Shown here piece after piece: positions 51,985-61,870 of a stretch of 64,000 nt of DNA (the stretch's first letter is position 1; each line of letters starts with the position of its first letter). Below the pieces are notes generated by a model. That model was not told where the DNA came from, made no database searches, and saw only the letters and a list, made by a program, of their open reading frames with translations. Both the position numbers and the translations under genes were made by a program. The DNA comes from 2-02-FULL-55-14 sp964534125. Lineage in GTDB: Bacteria; Bacteroidota; Ignavibacteria; UBA10030. The stretch covers positions 744,001 to 808,000 of the forward strand of contig CAZHOJ010000001.1 in NCBI GenBank assembly GCA_964534125.1, given 5' to 3'.

Positions 51985-53526
51985 CTACCTCATCAGCACC
52001 ATCTTTCGGGTTTGTAGCCACCTTTCCCCATCCCCCCCTCTCGCTTCAAGTCTATAAAAATACATCCCGCTCGGAACATCCCCGGCATTCCACGTAGTCG
52101 AGTAGGTCCCCGGAGGGAGTTGCTTATTGACCAGAACGGCAACCTCGCGGCCGAGAAGGTCGAACACGGCCAAGCGGATACTACCATGTTGCCCCTCGAC
52201 TCCCCCTCGACTCGCACTTCGACTTCGCTCAGTGCTCGCTCGGGGCTCGCTCGGGGCGGCGACCGTATAGGTGATCACGGTCGCGGGATTGAACGGATTC
52301 GGATAGTTGGGCATCAGTACGAAATCCTGCGGAGCACTTGCGCCATCCTCCACAGCCGTCGTCGATGCTGGCAGGAACATGCCATAGACATCCACGTCGG
52401 TCTCGCTCATCCTGTTCGCACTGAGGACGAACATGCCATTGACAAACCCTCCGACTCCACCCATCGGAATTTTGTCGCCTATCGGCTCAAACAGGGTGAA
52501 TGCGGTATCTATCCTCGTGCCGTCCGCCGCCATGAACTGGCCTCTGACGCGGGGCGCACCTGCGAACTCGATCCACGACATCAGATAGTTCGTTCCGTCG
52601 AATGCAGCAGATGCATAGAACGGCGAGAGGGTCGAATCAGCGACGAAGCCGCGCGCTGAGACGACGCCTGCCGGGGAAACAAATCGATAGTAGATATTCC
52701 AGTCACCCGTGGTGTCCGCTGCCTCCTCGAAGTATGCGACCCAATATTTCGTGCCACTCCACACGATAGAGATCGGATTGTCGCTTGGCTGTTCATCGCC
52801 GTCGATGAGGAAGTTCGAGCCGATCAGCGCCCCTCCGACGCTCATAAATTGCCCATAGAGATATCTGTCTGCTTCGGGATGGTTGGAGGTGCACCAGGTG
52901 AAAAGGTAGTTCGCACCGTCAAAGGCGAATGCATGCTCCCGTGCATATCCAATGCTGATCTGTACCGCGCCTCCCTGAGGAGTGCCCGAGGTGCTGAAGC
53001 GTCGCGCATACAGATACTGGGTGTGGTGGTCGGCCCCAATGAGACACGAAAGGACATACGTTGTCCCATTGAAAGCAATATTCCCACGACCCTTCCCCCA
53101 CTTGATGTTCACACCTGTCAGGAGCGTCAGACGACTCCCGACAAGCGTTCCGGACGTGGAAATGAACTGACCATAGACATTTCCGATCCCGTTCGAGTCG
53201 CCGGATGCGAAGGTCGGGAAGCTGTCGGTCCAGGCGACAAGATAATTCGTCCCGTCGAACGCGACCATCGGCCCGCTGCCTGTCTGGCCCAGGGGGATCC
53301 GTGACCCGACAAGCGTGCCGTTCATCGCGACGAACTGAACGCTGAGAGCGTACTCGTTCGATGCGTCACCCATGAGCGCGAACATCATGTTCGTGCCGTC
53401 GAAGGCCCCGCCTCCGCCGAGCACGGTCTCTGGACCGAGGGCGATCGGAAATTCCTGCGCTTGTGCAGGATGGAACAACAGAAGGAGAAAGAGCAGGAGA
53501 GAGCTAGAAGGCCCGAGCGATCGCAT
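51985..53526 (-). CDS. Secreted repeat protein with T9SS sorting domain and an inserted palindromic element
   Basis: The 513-residue protein starts MRSLGPSSSLLLFLLLLFHPAQAQ (ATG 53526, AAGGG upstream). The body has at least seven FDGTNYL-x-x-W-type blades (VAFDGTNYLVAWTD, DGANYLFTWCTS, DGTNYLMSWIEF), suggesting a beta-propeller. The C-terminus has LMPNYPNPFNPATVITYTVAAP, then an atypical stretch rich in Ser/Arg/Glu (APSEPRASTERSRSASRGG), then IRLAVFDLLGREVAVLVN and a final MVLMR. The odd stretch is encoded by a palindromic element (52204-52256) inserted in frame. Confidence 0.85.
   Translation of the reverse strand: MRSLGPSSSLLLFLLLLFHPAQAQEFPIALGPETVLGGGGAFDGTNMMFALMGDASNEYALSVQFVAMNGTLVGSRIPLGQTGSGPMVAFDGTNYLVAWTDSFPTFASGDSNGIGNVYGQFISTSGTLVGSRLTLLTGVNIKWGKGRGNIAFNGTTYVLSCLIGADHHTQYLYARRFSTSGTPQGGAVQISIGYAREHAFAFDGANYLFTWCTSNHPEADRYLYGQFMSVGGALIGSNFLIDGDEQPSDNPISIVWSGTKYWVAYFEEAADTTGDWNIYYRFVSPAGVVSARGFVADSTLSPFYASAAFDGTNYLMSWIEFAGAPRVRGQFMAADGTRIDTAFTLFEPIGDKIPMGGVGGFVNGMFVLSANRMSETDVDVYGMFLPASTTAVEDGASAPQDFVLMPNYPNPFNPATVITYTVAAPSEPRASTERSRSASRGGVEGQHGSIRLAVFDLLGREVAVLVNKQLPPGTYSTTWNAGDVPSGMYFYRLEARGGDGERWLQTRKMVLMR
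52204..52256. repeat. Palindromic element inserted in a coding gene
   Basis: CCCTCGACTCGC, a TTCGACTTCGCTCA centre and GTGCTCGCTCGGGG, followed by an extra CTCGCTCGGGG. The arms match the 38-nt palindromes at 31884 and 32104, and the insertion is a multiple of 3. It encodes the Ser/Arg/Glu-rich piece of the T9SS domain. Confidence 0.75.
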
Positions 53527-53874
53527 CGCATTTCCCTTTCGACGGATTATGTCCATTGGTGCCGCATGGGCCGGTAGATCCGGACATGCCGGCGCAGCTA
53601 CTCCATCAGCATGTTGAAACTCCACCGGAGGATGGGAACTCCTACCTCTGAAGAAACGAAAGCCTCCGCTGGAACGCCTGTGCGCTCTCCGGAGGCTTTC
53701 GTACAGCATCTTCCCCAGTCTCAGGGGAGCGATCTGTTCCTATGAATGTATCGAAGAAGACCTCAATGGGCAAGACGATGAATCCCGGGCACGCGCGATG
53801 CGTGATCCCGGTCAACAGTCGCTCCAAGAATCACAGATTTGTTCCTCGAACTGAGAATTCAGATCCGGGGGTCC
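53527..53874. other. Intergenic with terminator
   Basis: A 348-nt gap that contains only the terminator at 53658; I see no gene. Confidence 0.4.
53649..53702 (-). terminator. Terminator after the GNAT-like gene
   Basis: CGAAAGCCTCCG (53658-53669) pairs perfectly with CGGAGGCTTTCG (53691-53702), 21-nt loop. On the minus strand TTTCTTC follows. Confidence 0.7.
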
Positions 53875-54996
53875 CTACTCCGGAGATACGGATTTTTCAT
53901 ATACGCGGTACTTTCGAAGAGGCCGCGCACCCAGTTTCCGAATCGCGTTGTTCATCGGAGCGTTGTCCTCGAGCACGTAGTTGATCTCCATCCAGATGTC
54001 GGGAGTGTAGAGAGACTCATACAATGCGCGGTAGATGACACTATCGACACCTTTCCCGTGGTATTCCCTGATGACCCCGAGCGCGAACATCCTGTAACGA
54101 TTCAGTTTCGGGATGCCCCGGAGGAGCTTGAGCCACCCGAAGGGAAGCAACCGGCCTTTCAGGCCTTTGAGGACCACGTTCACATCGGGGATGGCTAGCG
54201 CGAAACCGATCGGACGCCCGTTCCTGTCCTCCGCAATGAGTGCACCCCGCGGCTGAATGACCGGCTTGAGCTCCCTTGCCATCTGCGCAGCCTCGGCAGG
54301 CGTCACAGGCGTGTACCCCCAGTTCCGCTCGATCGTATCGTTCGACAGCTCCATGAACAGGCGGACCTCCTCATCATACCTGGACATGTCGATCTGGCGC
54401 ACACGAATGCCGTATCGCTGAGCGACAATGTTCGTGACGGTCATGATCCGTTCCGGGATCCGGTATCCCTCTCTTCCAGAGATCGCATAGACCAGGAGGT
54501 CTTTGACCTTCCGGAGCCCGTTCTCTTCCATGTGAGCATTGTAGTATGGGGGATTGTACGGCGCCATGATGACAGGGGGCAGGTCGAATCCTTCCAAGAC
54601 CATCCCCCATTCCTGCGGAACAAAGCTCCATGGCCCCCGCATCCGCAGCATGCTACGCTCCCGTAGCCATTGTTCTGCCGCACGGATCAGGATAGCTGAA
54701 GCCTGCACATCGTCGACGCATTCATAGTAGCCGAACAGCCCGACAGGTTCCTTCCAATAGTCCACCGCAAGCCTGTCCACAAAGGCGGCGATCCGTCCAA
54801 TGACGGACGACCCGTTCTTCAGGACGAAAAGCTGATAGTCGCAATGGCCGAGGAAGGCATTATGGCGGGGGTCAAGCTCACGAGCCTTGTCGTGGCGGAG
54901 GGGCGGGACCCACTTTGGATCCTGGGCATAGAGTGCATATGGAAGGTTGAGGAAATCCCTGCGACCAGCCACATCAGAAACCGGATGGATTTTCAT
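53875..54996 (-). CDS. GNAT-like N-acyltransferase family protein
   Basis: The 373-residue protein has FLNLPYALYAQDPKWVPPL and DPRHNAFLGHCDYQLFVLKNGSSVIGRIAAFVD at the N-terminus, and GFALAIPDVNVVLKGLKGRLLPFGWLKLL, then RMFALGVIREYHGKGVDSVIYRALYE, the acyl-CoA-binding loop of GNAT-like proteins. Two tandem GNAT-like halves are probable. It ends with MNNAIRKLGARPLRKYRVYEK. The start is placed at 54996, 8 nt after GGCGG; the Met two codons earlier is close. Confidence 0.75.
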   Translation of the reverse strand: MKIHPVSDVAGRRDFLNLPYALYAQDPKWVPPLRHDKARELDPRHNAFLGHCDYQLFVLKNGSSVIGRIAAFVDRLAVDYWKEPVGLFGYYECVDDVQASAILIRAAEQWLRERSMLRMRGPWSFVPQEWGMVLEGFDLPPVIMAPYNPPYYNAHMEENGLRKVKDLLVYAISGREGYRIPERIMTVTNIVAQRYGIRVRQIDMSRYDEEVRLFMELSNDTIERNWGYTPVTPAEAAQMARELKPVIQPRGALIAEDRNGRPIGFALAIPDVNVVLKGLKGRLLPFGWLKLLRGIPKLNRYRMFALGVIREYHGKGVDSVIYRALYESLYTPDIWMEINYVLEDNAPMNNAIRKLGARPLRKYRVYEKSVSPE

Positions 54997-55197
54997 GTGC
55001 ATGTCCGCCGGATATTGATCGACCTGTGCCCGCAAGATACTGAATCTGCGGGTCAATGTGTGCCAGTGGCTGCAGCATGCGCGGGCCTGAAGATGGGCAG
55101 GAGCCTTCATAGGAAATTTCCTATCCACCCTCCTCGAAGTCTGATTGCGACACGATTCTTACGTGCGTACGTTTGGACTGTCCGGTCCGGCACCACA

Positions 55198-56374
55198 TGA
55201 CCTTCACATCCCTCTATACATGGCTCACTGGCGTCACCAGGGACATTCAGGACCGGAAGGATGCTGAGGACATGCTGCGGAAGAGCGAGACCTCCTATCG
55301 GTCGCTCGTCGAGAACATCCCCAATAGCGTTATTGTGCTGTTCGACCATGATTTGCGGTACGTTCTCGTAGACGGTCCCGAAGGCGAACGGACGGGACTT
55401 ACGAAAGAGCGGCTCGAGGGACGCACTCTGTACGATGTGTCCCCACCCGAATATCTCGCCATGTTCGAGCCGAACATGCGCGCTGTACTGGAAGGAAAGA
55501 CATTCACGGCCGAGCTTCCATACGAGCAGTACGTCTACGCATACAACTACGTCCCGCTCCTTGATGAGGATGGATCCGTCGAGTACGGCATGATCCTGGC
55601 CCAGAACGTCACGGAGCAACGAGAAACGGAAAAGGAAGTACATCGCCTGAACCAGGAGCTTGAAGAACGGGTCCGGAGGCGAACGGCTCACCTGGAACAG
55701 GCGAACAAAGAACTTGAAGCCTTCTCGTATTCCGTCTCGCATGACCTCCGCGCACCCATCAGGCACATCCACGGCTACCTCAGCATGCTCGAGGCCAGCT
55801 GGGGAGCGCCGTGACCCCCACAGCCGACACGTATCTCCGGACCGCCGTGGGAGCGGCTCAGCGCATGGCAAATCTCATCGACGACCTTCTGCAGCTCTCA
55901 CGCCTGCTGCGGACCGAGATGCATACCGGCCCGGTGGACCTGAGCAAGATGATGCGTGAGCTCAAGCTCCGGTTCGACAGGGATGGACAGAAACGGTCAG
56001 ACAACATCCTTGTCGAACCGACCCCTCCGGTGATCGCGGACAAGGGACCTATCGAGATAGCGCTGCAGAACCTGCTGTCGAATGCCTTGAAGTTCACAAC
56101 GAAGACCAAGAGACCCCGCATCGAATTCGGATCCGAGGTGACCGACGAGGGACGTGTGTTCTACATCCGCGACAACGGAGCAGGTTTCGACATGGCGTAC
56201 GCAGGTAAGCTCTTCGGGGTCTTCCAGCGATTGCACAATCCCGAAGAGTACTCCGGAACCGGAATCGGACTGGCCACCGTCCAACGGATCCTGCAGCGTC
56301 ATAACGGTCGCATCTGGGCCAGGGGGGAGGTTGGCACCGGGGCGACGTTCTCCTTCACACTGCCTCTCGCCTGA
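55198..56374 (+). pseudogene. Frameshifted and truncated PAS histidine kinase
   Basis: The first frame (55198-55814) reads GVTRDIQDRKDAEDMLRKSE, the tail of a missing PAS/PAC domain. It continues into a complete PAS domain, a coiled coil and H-box FSYSVSHDLRAPIRHIHGYLSML, then hits a stop at 55812. The second frame (55811-56374) continues TADTYLRTAVGAAQRMANLIDDLLQLSRL and a full HATPase domain (NLLSNALKFT, DNGAGFD, GTGIGL). Together they form one kinase broken at about 55808 by a one-base shift. Confidence 0.85.
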
Positions 56375-56545
56375 GCAAACAGGCACAGCCGCAGCTTCTC
56401 CTCCCTCTCTCCACGCTTCCTTTCCTCCTGAACCGACATCTCGCCTCCGCCGATGCTCGCATGGCCGGCGGGAATTCCGTATTTTCAAGCATTCATGAAC
56501 TCAGCCATGCCTGCGAGACATGGCTGGAACAGAGCAGGGAAACCT

Positions 56546-58378
56546 ATGAAGAGCTTCAAAGAACGGCTCAATAAGGAGGTCATCGTCTTTGACGGAGGGA
56601 TGGGGACGTACCTCTATGAGAAGGGCATCTACATCAACAGGTCCTTCGAAGAGCTGAACATCGTGGATCCCGACCTTGTCAGGGGACTGCATCAGGAATA
56701 TGTCAAAGCAGGCGCGGATGTCATCGAGACCAATACGTTCGCAGCGAACCGGTTCAAGCTCGCACCGCACGGATTGGATAGCCGGGTCACCGAGATCAAC
56801 AGGAAGGGGGCCGAGATCGCTCGGGCGGCCGCGAAGGACACAACACTCGTGGCCGGCTCCATCGGTCCGCTCGGCGTACAGATCGAACCTCTCGGGAAGC
56901 TCTCGTACGACGAGGCGAAGGACATCTTCAAGGAGCAGGTCCAGGGACTCCTGGACGGAGGTGTCGATCTCATCATCTTCGAGACGTTCGGCCTCGTGGA
57001 GGAGCTGATCCAGGGCGTGCGCGCAGTTCGGGAACTGAACGCCGACATCCCCATCATCGCGCAGGTCACCCTGAACAGCGAGGGCAACCTGCCGACGGGC
57101 GAACCGATCGAGCGCTTCGTCACCGAGATCTCGAAGCATCCCGTCGATGTCATTGGCCTGAACTGCTCGGACGGACCGCGGCTGATGCTCGACGCATTGG
57201 AACGACTTCGGCCGCTCACAACCCTCCCTATCGCGATCCAGCCGAATGCCGGCCTCCCGCAGAACATCGGGGGCCGCAATCTGTACATGACGTCTCCGGA
57301 GTACATCGCTGAGTACGCGAAGAGGTTCATCCAGACCGGAGCGGCCATTGTCGGCGGATGCTGCGGCACGAACCCGACACACATCAAGGCCATCCGGCGG
57401 GCAGTGCAGGCGCTGCAACCCTCGAAGCGTATGGATGTCCAGGCATCGTCGCTGAAGATCGAGAAACCGGAGGAGGTTCGCGTCTGGCCGAAGGCCGAGA
57501 AATCGCGTCTCGCTTCGATGCTCGACCGCGGCGCGTTCGTCAAGCTGGTGGAACTCGTATCGCCCCGCGGGGTCTCGGCCGTGAAGGAGATCGCCAAAGC
57601 CCGCACCCTCTTTCTCGCGGGCATCGACGCCATCAACATTCCGGACGGGCCTCGTGCATCTGCGCGGATGTCTGCACTGGCACTCGCGGTCCGCATCCAG
57701 CAGGAAGTGGGCATCGAGGCGGTGCTCCACTTCGCCTGCCGCGACCGGAACGTCATTGGCATGCAGTCGGACCTGCTCGGCGCGTGGGAGCTCGGCATCC
57801 GGAACATCCTTGCCATCACGGGGGACCCGCCGAAGCTGGGCAACTATCCCGATGCGACCGCGGTGTTCGACGTCGATGCCATCGGCCTGACGAACCTTCT
57901 GAACCGCTTGAACCATGGCCTCGATCTCGCCGGAAATCCGATCGGTGCTCCGTCAGGATTCTCGATCGGCGTCGGCGTGAATCCGGGAGCGATCAACATG
58001 GACGAGGAGCTGCGGCGGCTCGACTGGAAGATCGAGGCGGGCGCGGAGTACATGATCACGCAGCCGGTGTTCGACGTGCGGATCCTGGAAGCATTCCTGA
58101 AGCGCATCGAGCATCTTCGCCAGCCGGTCATCTGCGGCATCTGGCCGCTCGTCTCGTACCGCAACGCGGAATTCATGAACAACGAGGTCCCCGGGGCCTC
58201 CGTGCCGCCGGAGATCATGGAGCGGATGAAAAAGACGAAGACCAAAGAAGAAGGATTTCAGGAAGGCGTCCAGATCGCCCGAGAGACATACTGTCACGTG
58301 CGGTCGGAGGTCGAGGGCGTCCAGATGGCCGCGCCCCTTGGACGCGTTGACGCCGTGACCATCATGCTGCAGGAGTAG
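56546..58378 (+). CDS. Bifunctional homocysteine S-methyltransferase / methylenetetrahydrofolate reductase
   Basis: The 610-residue protein fuses an N-terminal homocysteine methyltransferase (about 1-290), with VIVFDGGMGTYLYEKG, zinc-binding GLNCSDGP and GGCCGTNPTHI, to a C-terminal MetF-like barrel (about 330-605) with ITGDPP and ITQPVFDV. This is the YitJ-type architecture that couples methyl supply and homocysteine methylation. The start ATG at 56546 follows AGGGA by 7 nt. No riboswitch is seen upstream. Confidence 0.93.
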   Translation: MKSFKERLNKEVIVFDGGMGTYLYEKGIYINRSFEELNIVDPDLVRGLHQEYVKAGADVIETNTFAANRFKLAPHGLDSRVTEINRKGAEIARAAAKDTTLVAGSIGPLGVQIEPLGKLSYDEAKDIFKEQVQGLLDGGVDLIIFETFGLVEELIQGVRAVRELNADIPIIAQVTLNSEGNLPTGEPIERFVTEISKHPVDVIGLNCSDGPRLMLDALERLRPLTTLPIAIQPNAGLPQNIGGRNLYMTSPEYIAEYAKRFIQTGAAIVGGCCGTNPTHIKAIRRAVQALQPSKRMDVQASSLKIEKPEEVRVWPKAEKSRLASMLDRGAFVKLVELVSPRGVSAVKEIAKARTLFLAGIDAINIPDGPRASARMSALALAVRIQQEVGIEAVLHFACRDRNVIGMQSDLLGAWELGIRNILAITGDPPKLGNYPDATAVFDVDAIGLTNLLNRLNHGLDLAGNPIGAPSGFSIGVGVNPGAINMDEELRRLDWKIEAGAEYMITQPVFDVRILEAFLKRIEHLRQPVICGIWPLVSYRNAEFMNNEVPGASVPPEIMERMKKTKTKEEGFQEGVQIARETYCHVRSEVEGVQMAAPLGRVDAVTIMLQE

Positions 58379-58553
58379 GGGAATCTGCCATATCTCTCTT
58401 ATCAGGAATGGCTCCCGGTTTGAGAGGAACAGATCTTCGGTGACCAGGCGCATTGACAGTTGTTCCGCGGAGATGCACCTTTGGACAATGTCCTGCCCTG
58501 TCTGCGGCTCCCGATATGAGGCTCGATCTTCCCATGACATCTTGTGGGTCCTC

Positions 58554-59558
58554 ATGATCCGATCCCTCCTTCTCTTTCTCCTCCTCACGGGACCCGTGAC
58601 TCTTCTCAGATCTCAGACCACATCGTGGCTCGGAACGGTCTCCTCCTCTTGGCGTGACAGCACCAATTGGAACGGCGGGATACCCGGCCCCCTGACGAGC
58701 ACGCTGGTCAGCAACGGCAGCCCTTCCCGCCATGATCTTGAGGTTCCACCTCCGGATCAGGGTGACACCGTCAGGGTGGGCGACCTGACGATCCAGCATC
58801 TCGGACACATGGTCTTCGTGGCCGAACCGTCGCCGGGCGTCCTTGTTGTTCATGGCTCCGTGCTCTCACTGAACGGAGGTGAGCTCGACCTCGGGAACGG
58901 GAGGATCATCTTCCAGCACAACGTCCGCCTCAACAACGGTGGAAGCATAGATGCCGGCGAAGGGACGCTGGAATTTCAGGGGAATGTAGATGCCCAGAGC
59001 GGATCGGAGTTCCTGCCGGGCACGAGCATGGTGATCTTCTCGGGCGATAGTGACCAGACGATCAATGGCGTCCTGCAGTTCAACAACGTCATCGTCGAGA
59101 CAGCAGGATCTCTGCACCTCTCCGGTTCGGTCCACATGCAGGGATCGCTTACGATCACCTCCGGCGCGACCGTGCGAATCGACAGCGGCGCATCGATGAC
59201 GATCGACGGAGAGATAACGGGGGACGGCGACATCGTGGATGCCAACGTGGATCCGACCACATTGGTCCTGGGATCGGCGCGACCCCAGATCCCAATAGGC
59301 GATGAGATCCATGCTTGTTATCCCAACCCGTTCAATCCCCGCTCGACCCTGCTCTACACGCTCGCCGCTCCCGGACCGGTACGGATCACCCTGCATGATC
59401 TTGCCGGCCGCCTGGTCGCTGTGCTTCTGGATGAGAATCGCGATGCAGGGGATCATTCGCTCTCCTGGAATGCTGAAGGCATTCCGAGTGGCACGTACTT
59501 CTGCAGGATGGTCACCGCATCGGCATCCCGGTCCATCCGCCTTCTACTGATCCGATAG
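58554..59558 (+). CDS. Secreted protein with T9SS sorting domain
   Basis: The 334-residue protein begins MIRSLLLFLLLTGPVTLLRSQ (signal peptide). It has a right-handed beta-helix or autotransporter-adhesin-like middle part (GGELDLGNGRIIFQHNVRLNNGGSIDAGEGTLEFQGNV). The type A sorting domain has HACYPNPFNPRSTLLYTLAAPGPVRITLHDLAGRLV and ends in LLLIR. It is likely cell-surface exposed. Upstream in-frame codons do not resemble a signal peptide. Confidence 0.85.
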   Translation: MIRSLLLFLLLTGPVTLLRSQTTSWLGTVSSSWRDSTNWNGGIPGPLTSTLVSNGSPSRHDLEVPPPDQGDTVRVGDLTIQHLGHMVFVAEPSPGVLVVHGSVLSLNGGELDLGNGRIIFQHNVRLNNGGSIDAGEGTLEFQGNVDAQSGSEFLPGTSMVIFSGDSDQTINGVLQFNNVIVETAGSLHLSGSVHMQGSLTITSGATVRIDSGASMTIDGEITGDGDIVDANVDPTTLVLGSARPQIPIGDEIHACYPNPFNPRSTLLYTLAAPGPVRITLHDLAGRLVAVLLDENRDAGDHSLSWNAEGIPSGTYFCRMVTASASRSIRLLLIR

Positions 59559-59645
59559 TGCGAAGTGCGGCTCCACGCCGAGTGATGGGCGGTTCCTGCA
59601 CGAAGCCCATATCCAGAACAGAGGACGCGATCCACTGGTGATCCC

Positions 59646-60815
59646 ATGCTGAACATCGCACTGTTTGGCCCCCCCGGCGCTGGCAAAGGAACGCAAGCAG
59701 CATTCCTTATCGAGCGCTATAAACTGTTCTACCTCTCGACGGGCGATCTCCTTCGGAAGGAGATGGCCGAGAGATCCCCCCTTGGCGCGGAGGCCCGCGA
59801 TATCATTGCCGCCGGCGGCCTTGTGCCGGACGAGATCATCGTCCAGATCATCGAAAAGACCATCATTGATCATCCGGATGCCAACGGCTTCCTGTTCGAC
59901 GGATTCCCGAGGACAGCCCTGCAGGCATACATCCTCGAAGGACTGATGATCAAGCTGCATACGTCGCTGACGTGCCTCGTCAGTCTTGCCTTACCAGCGG
60001 AACTGGCGGTCGAACGGCTGCTCAAGCGGGGAAGAACATCAGGCCGGTTGGACGACAATGAGACGGTCATCCGGAACAGGCTTCGGGAGTATGAAGAGAA
60101 GACGATCGCCGTATTGGACTTCTACCGGAACAGAGGGATCACGTACGAGGTGGATGGCAGCGCAGACATCGACGCGGTCTCGAAAAGCATCGACGCCGTC
60201 GTGCGGAAGGAGCTGAGCAAGCGCCCCCTGATCATCGTCCTCTTCGGCCATCCGGGATCAGGCAGGGGGTCTCAGGGGAAGGCGCTCGCGAAGCGTTTCA
60301 GCCTGGAGTACATCGCCACGGGAGAGCTTGTTGAGGCCGAGATACGGTCAGGAACTCCGCTCGGGAAGAGCGTGGCGAAATTGTATGAGACCGGTCATCT
60401 GGTACCGGACGAGATCGTCATTCCGATGCTCGAGAAGCGGCTGGAACGAACGCAGGGGGCGAGGGGATTCATCTTCAAGGGCATTCCGCGGACGCTCGTC
60501 CAGTCCTACATTCTCGATGGACTTCTGAAGAAGCACGGGGCCTCCTCCATCAAGATCATCGAGCTCACGGTCCCCGAGGAGGAGTTGATACGCCGTCTCG
60601 AAGCGCGAGCGGCCACTGACAGGCGGATGCCGTACGATTCCACTCGCGTGAAGATCGTTCGCCGGCTGCAGGAACACGATCGGTACACGGTCCCCGTCAT
60701 TCAGAAGTATAAGCAGCTGCACGGTGTAACGACCATCGACGGCACGGGGACCTTCGAGGAGGTCCTTGCGCGCCTGGCGACGGAAGTCCAGAACGGCCTG
60801 CTCGGCATGCGCTGA
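59646..60815 (+). CDS. Tandem adenylate kinase with a degenerate second domain
   Basis: The 389-residue protein consists of two adenylate-kinase-like halves. The first (1-190) has P-loop GPPGAGKGT (8-16), STGDLLR, VPDEIIV, DGFPRT and RGRTSGRLDDN, so it should be active. The second (195-389) has GHPGSGRGS (201-209), where the catalytic Lys is Arg, and KGIPRT instead of DGFPRT, so it is likely inactive or regulatory. It may be the cell's Adk or a paralogue. No other adk is in the window. Confidence 0.9.
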   Translation: MLNIALFGPPGAGKGTQAAFLIERYKLFYLSTGDLLRKEMAERSPLGAEARDIIAAGGLVPDEIIVQIIEKTIIDHPDANGFLFDGFPRTALQAYILEGLMIKLHTSLTCLVSLALPAELAVERLLKRGRTSGRLDDNETVIRNRLREYEEKTIAVLDFYRNRGITYEVDGSADIDAVSKSIDAVVRKELSKRPLIIVLFGHPGSGRGSQGKALAKRFSLEYIATGELVEAEIRSGTPLGKSVAKLYETGHLVPDEIVIPMLEKRLERTQGARGFIFKGIPRTLVQSYILDGLLKKHGASSIKIIELTVPEEELIRRLEARAATDRRMPYDSTRVKIVRRLQEHDRYTVPVIQKYKQLHGVTTIDGTGTFEEVLARLATEVQNGLLGMR

Positions 60816-60857
60816 GAGGACTGCGAACGACCACCCTGTCCATTCCGGAGGATTCGT

Positions 60858-61673
60858 ATGCACCACATCATCCTGCTCCACGGGATGGGGGAATTCGAGA
60901 TCGAGCAGAAGTTCTACGGACCGTTCGAGTCACTTCTGCGGGAAGCGATGGACGAGCGGAAGGCTGACTTCGACCGGACCATCACGCTTCACCGCATCTA
61001 CTATACCGAGGCGGTGAAGGACGCAAAGTGGGCTGTCTTCCATCGCGCATTCCCCGAGTACCACGGCAGCATCCCTCCTATGTTCGACGCGCAGATCGGC
61101 TTTGGGCGATATTTCCTGACGATCTTCATGGGCGATATTGTCGCCTATTCATCGACCGAGGGGGAGCGGCACCTGCGGAACTTCGTCTACAAGCAATTGG
61201 ACGGGATCCTCCGGAACAGAGCGGACACATTCTCCATCCTGGCACACAGCCTCGGCTCCATCATCGCGTACGACTATCTGTACGACCTGTTCGGAAAGGC
61301 GCCTGCGAAGAGAAGGAAGGTGCGGGGCAACGGAAAGCCACGGCTGGAGCACTTCTTCACGATGGGCTCCCCCATTGCTCTGTTCCTGCTCCGGAAGTCC
61401 CATCTCATGCTCGAATCCTCACGCCTCTCGGCGAATCCTATCGGGCTCCGCATTGGTCGGGGAAAGTGGATCAACTTCTGGGACCGGCAGGATGTCGTCG
61501 CATACCCGCTCGCCCGGTTCTTCCCGAAAGTCGTCACCGATCGTCAGGTCGATACCGGAAGCCTCATCTTCAACTCGCATCTGGGATACTGGCATAACCG
61601 CGAGGTTGCCGAGACGGTCGCAGACACGATGCTGGGAAAGGGGCCCCGCAGAGCCTCACGGAAGAGGAAATAG
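60858..61673 (+). CDS. Alpha/beta hydrolase-like protein
   Basis: The 271-residue protein begins MHHIILLHGMGEFEIEQKFYG. It has the nucleophile elbow LAHSLGSIIAYDYL (GxSxG-like), HFFTMGSPIALFLL, WDRQDVVAYPL with a candidate acid, and SHLGYWHN with the candidate His. No signal peptide is present. It is a probable esterase or lipase of unknown substrate, 43 nt after the adenylate kinase gene. Confidence 0.78.
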   Translation: MHHIILLHGMGEFEIEQKFYGPFESLLREAMDERKADFDRTITLHRIYYTEAVKDAKWAVFHRAFPEYHGSIPPMFDAQIGFGRYFLTIFMGDIVAYSSTEGERHLRNFVYKQLDGILRNRADTFSILAHSLGSIIAYDYLYDLFGKAPAKRRKVRGNGKPRLEHFFTMGSPIALFLLRKSHLMLESSRLSANPIGLRIGRGKWINFWDRQDVVAYPLARFFPKVVTDRQVDTGSLIFNSHLGYWHNREVAETVADTMLGKGPRRASRKRK

Positions 61674-61870
61674 GGATCCGACCCTGTGTGCAATGCGGTC
61701 ATCCGCTGAACATCCGAAAACAGCAGTCAGACAGTTTTGTCTTACAGAGGAGTATCACAATTGTCCGGCCGCTGGATCCGCAGGATCGAAGCGATAGAAA
61801 AAATGAGCGCCCGCCCCCTCCATCCGGGAGCGGTCGTTCATCCTGGCGAACACAGTGTATGGCGGGAGGG

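Noticed and set aside
55107..55871. 254-codon minus-strand frame
   Set aside because: Antisense to the histidine kinase sequence, which has clear family motifs on the plus strand.
56375..56545. SAM or cobalamin riboswitch before the methyltransferase fusion
   Set aside because: No conserved core or terminator-antiterminator pair seen.
56501..57916. 471-codon minus-strand frame
   Set aside because: Antisense to the methyltransferase-MTHFR fusion; Arg/Asp-rich shadow.
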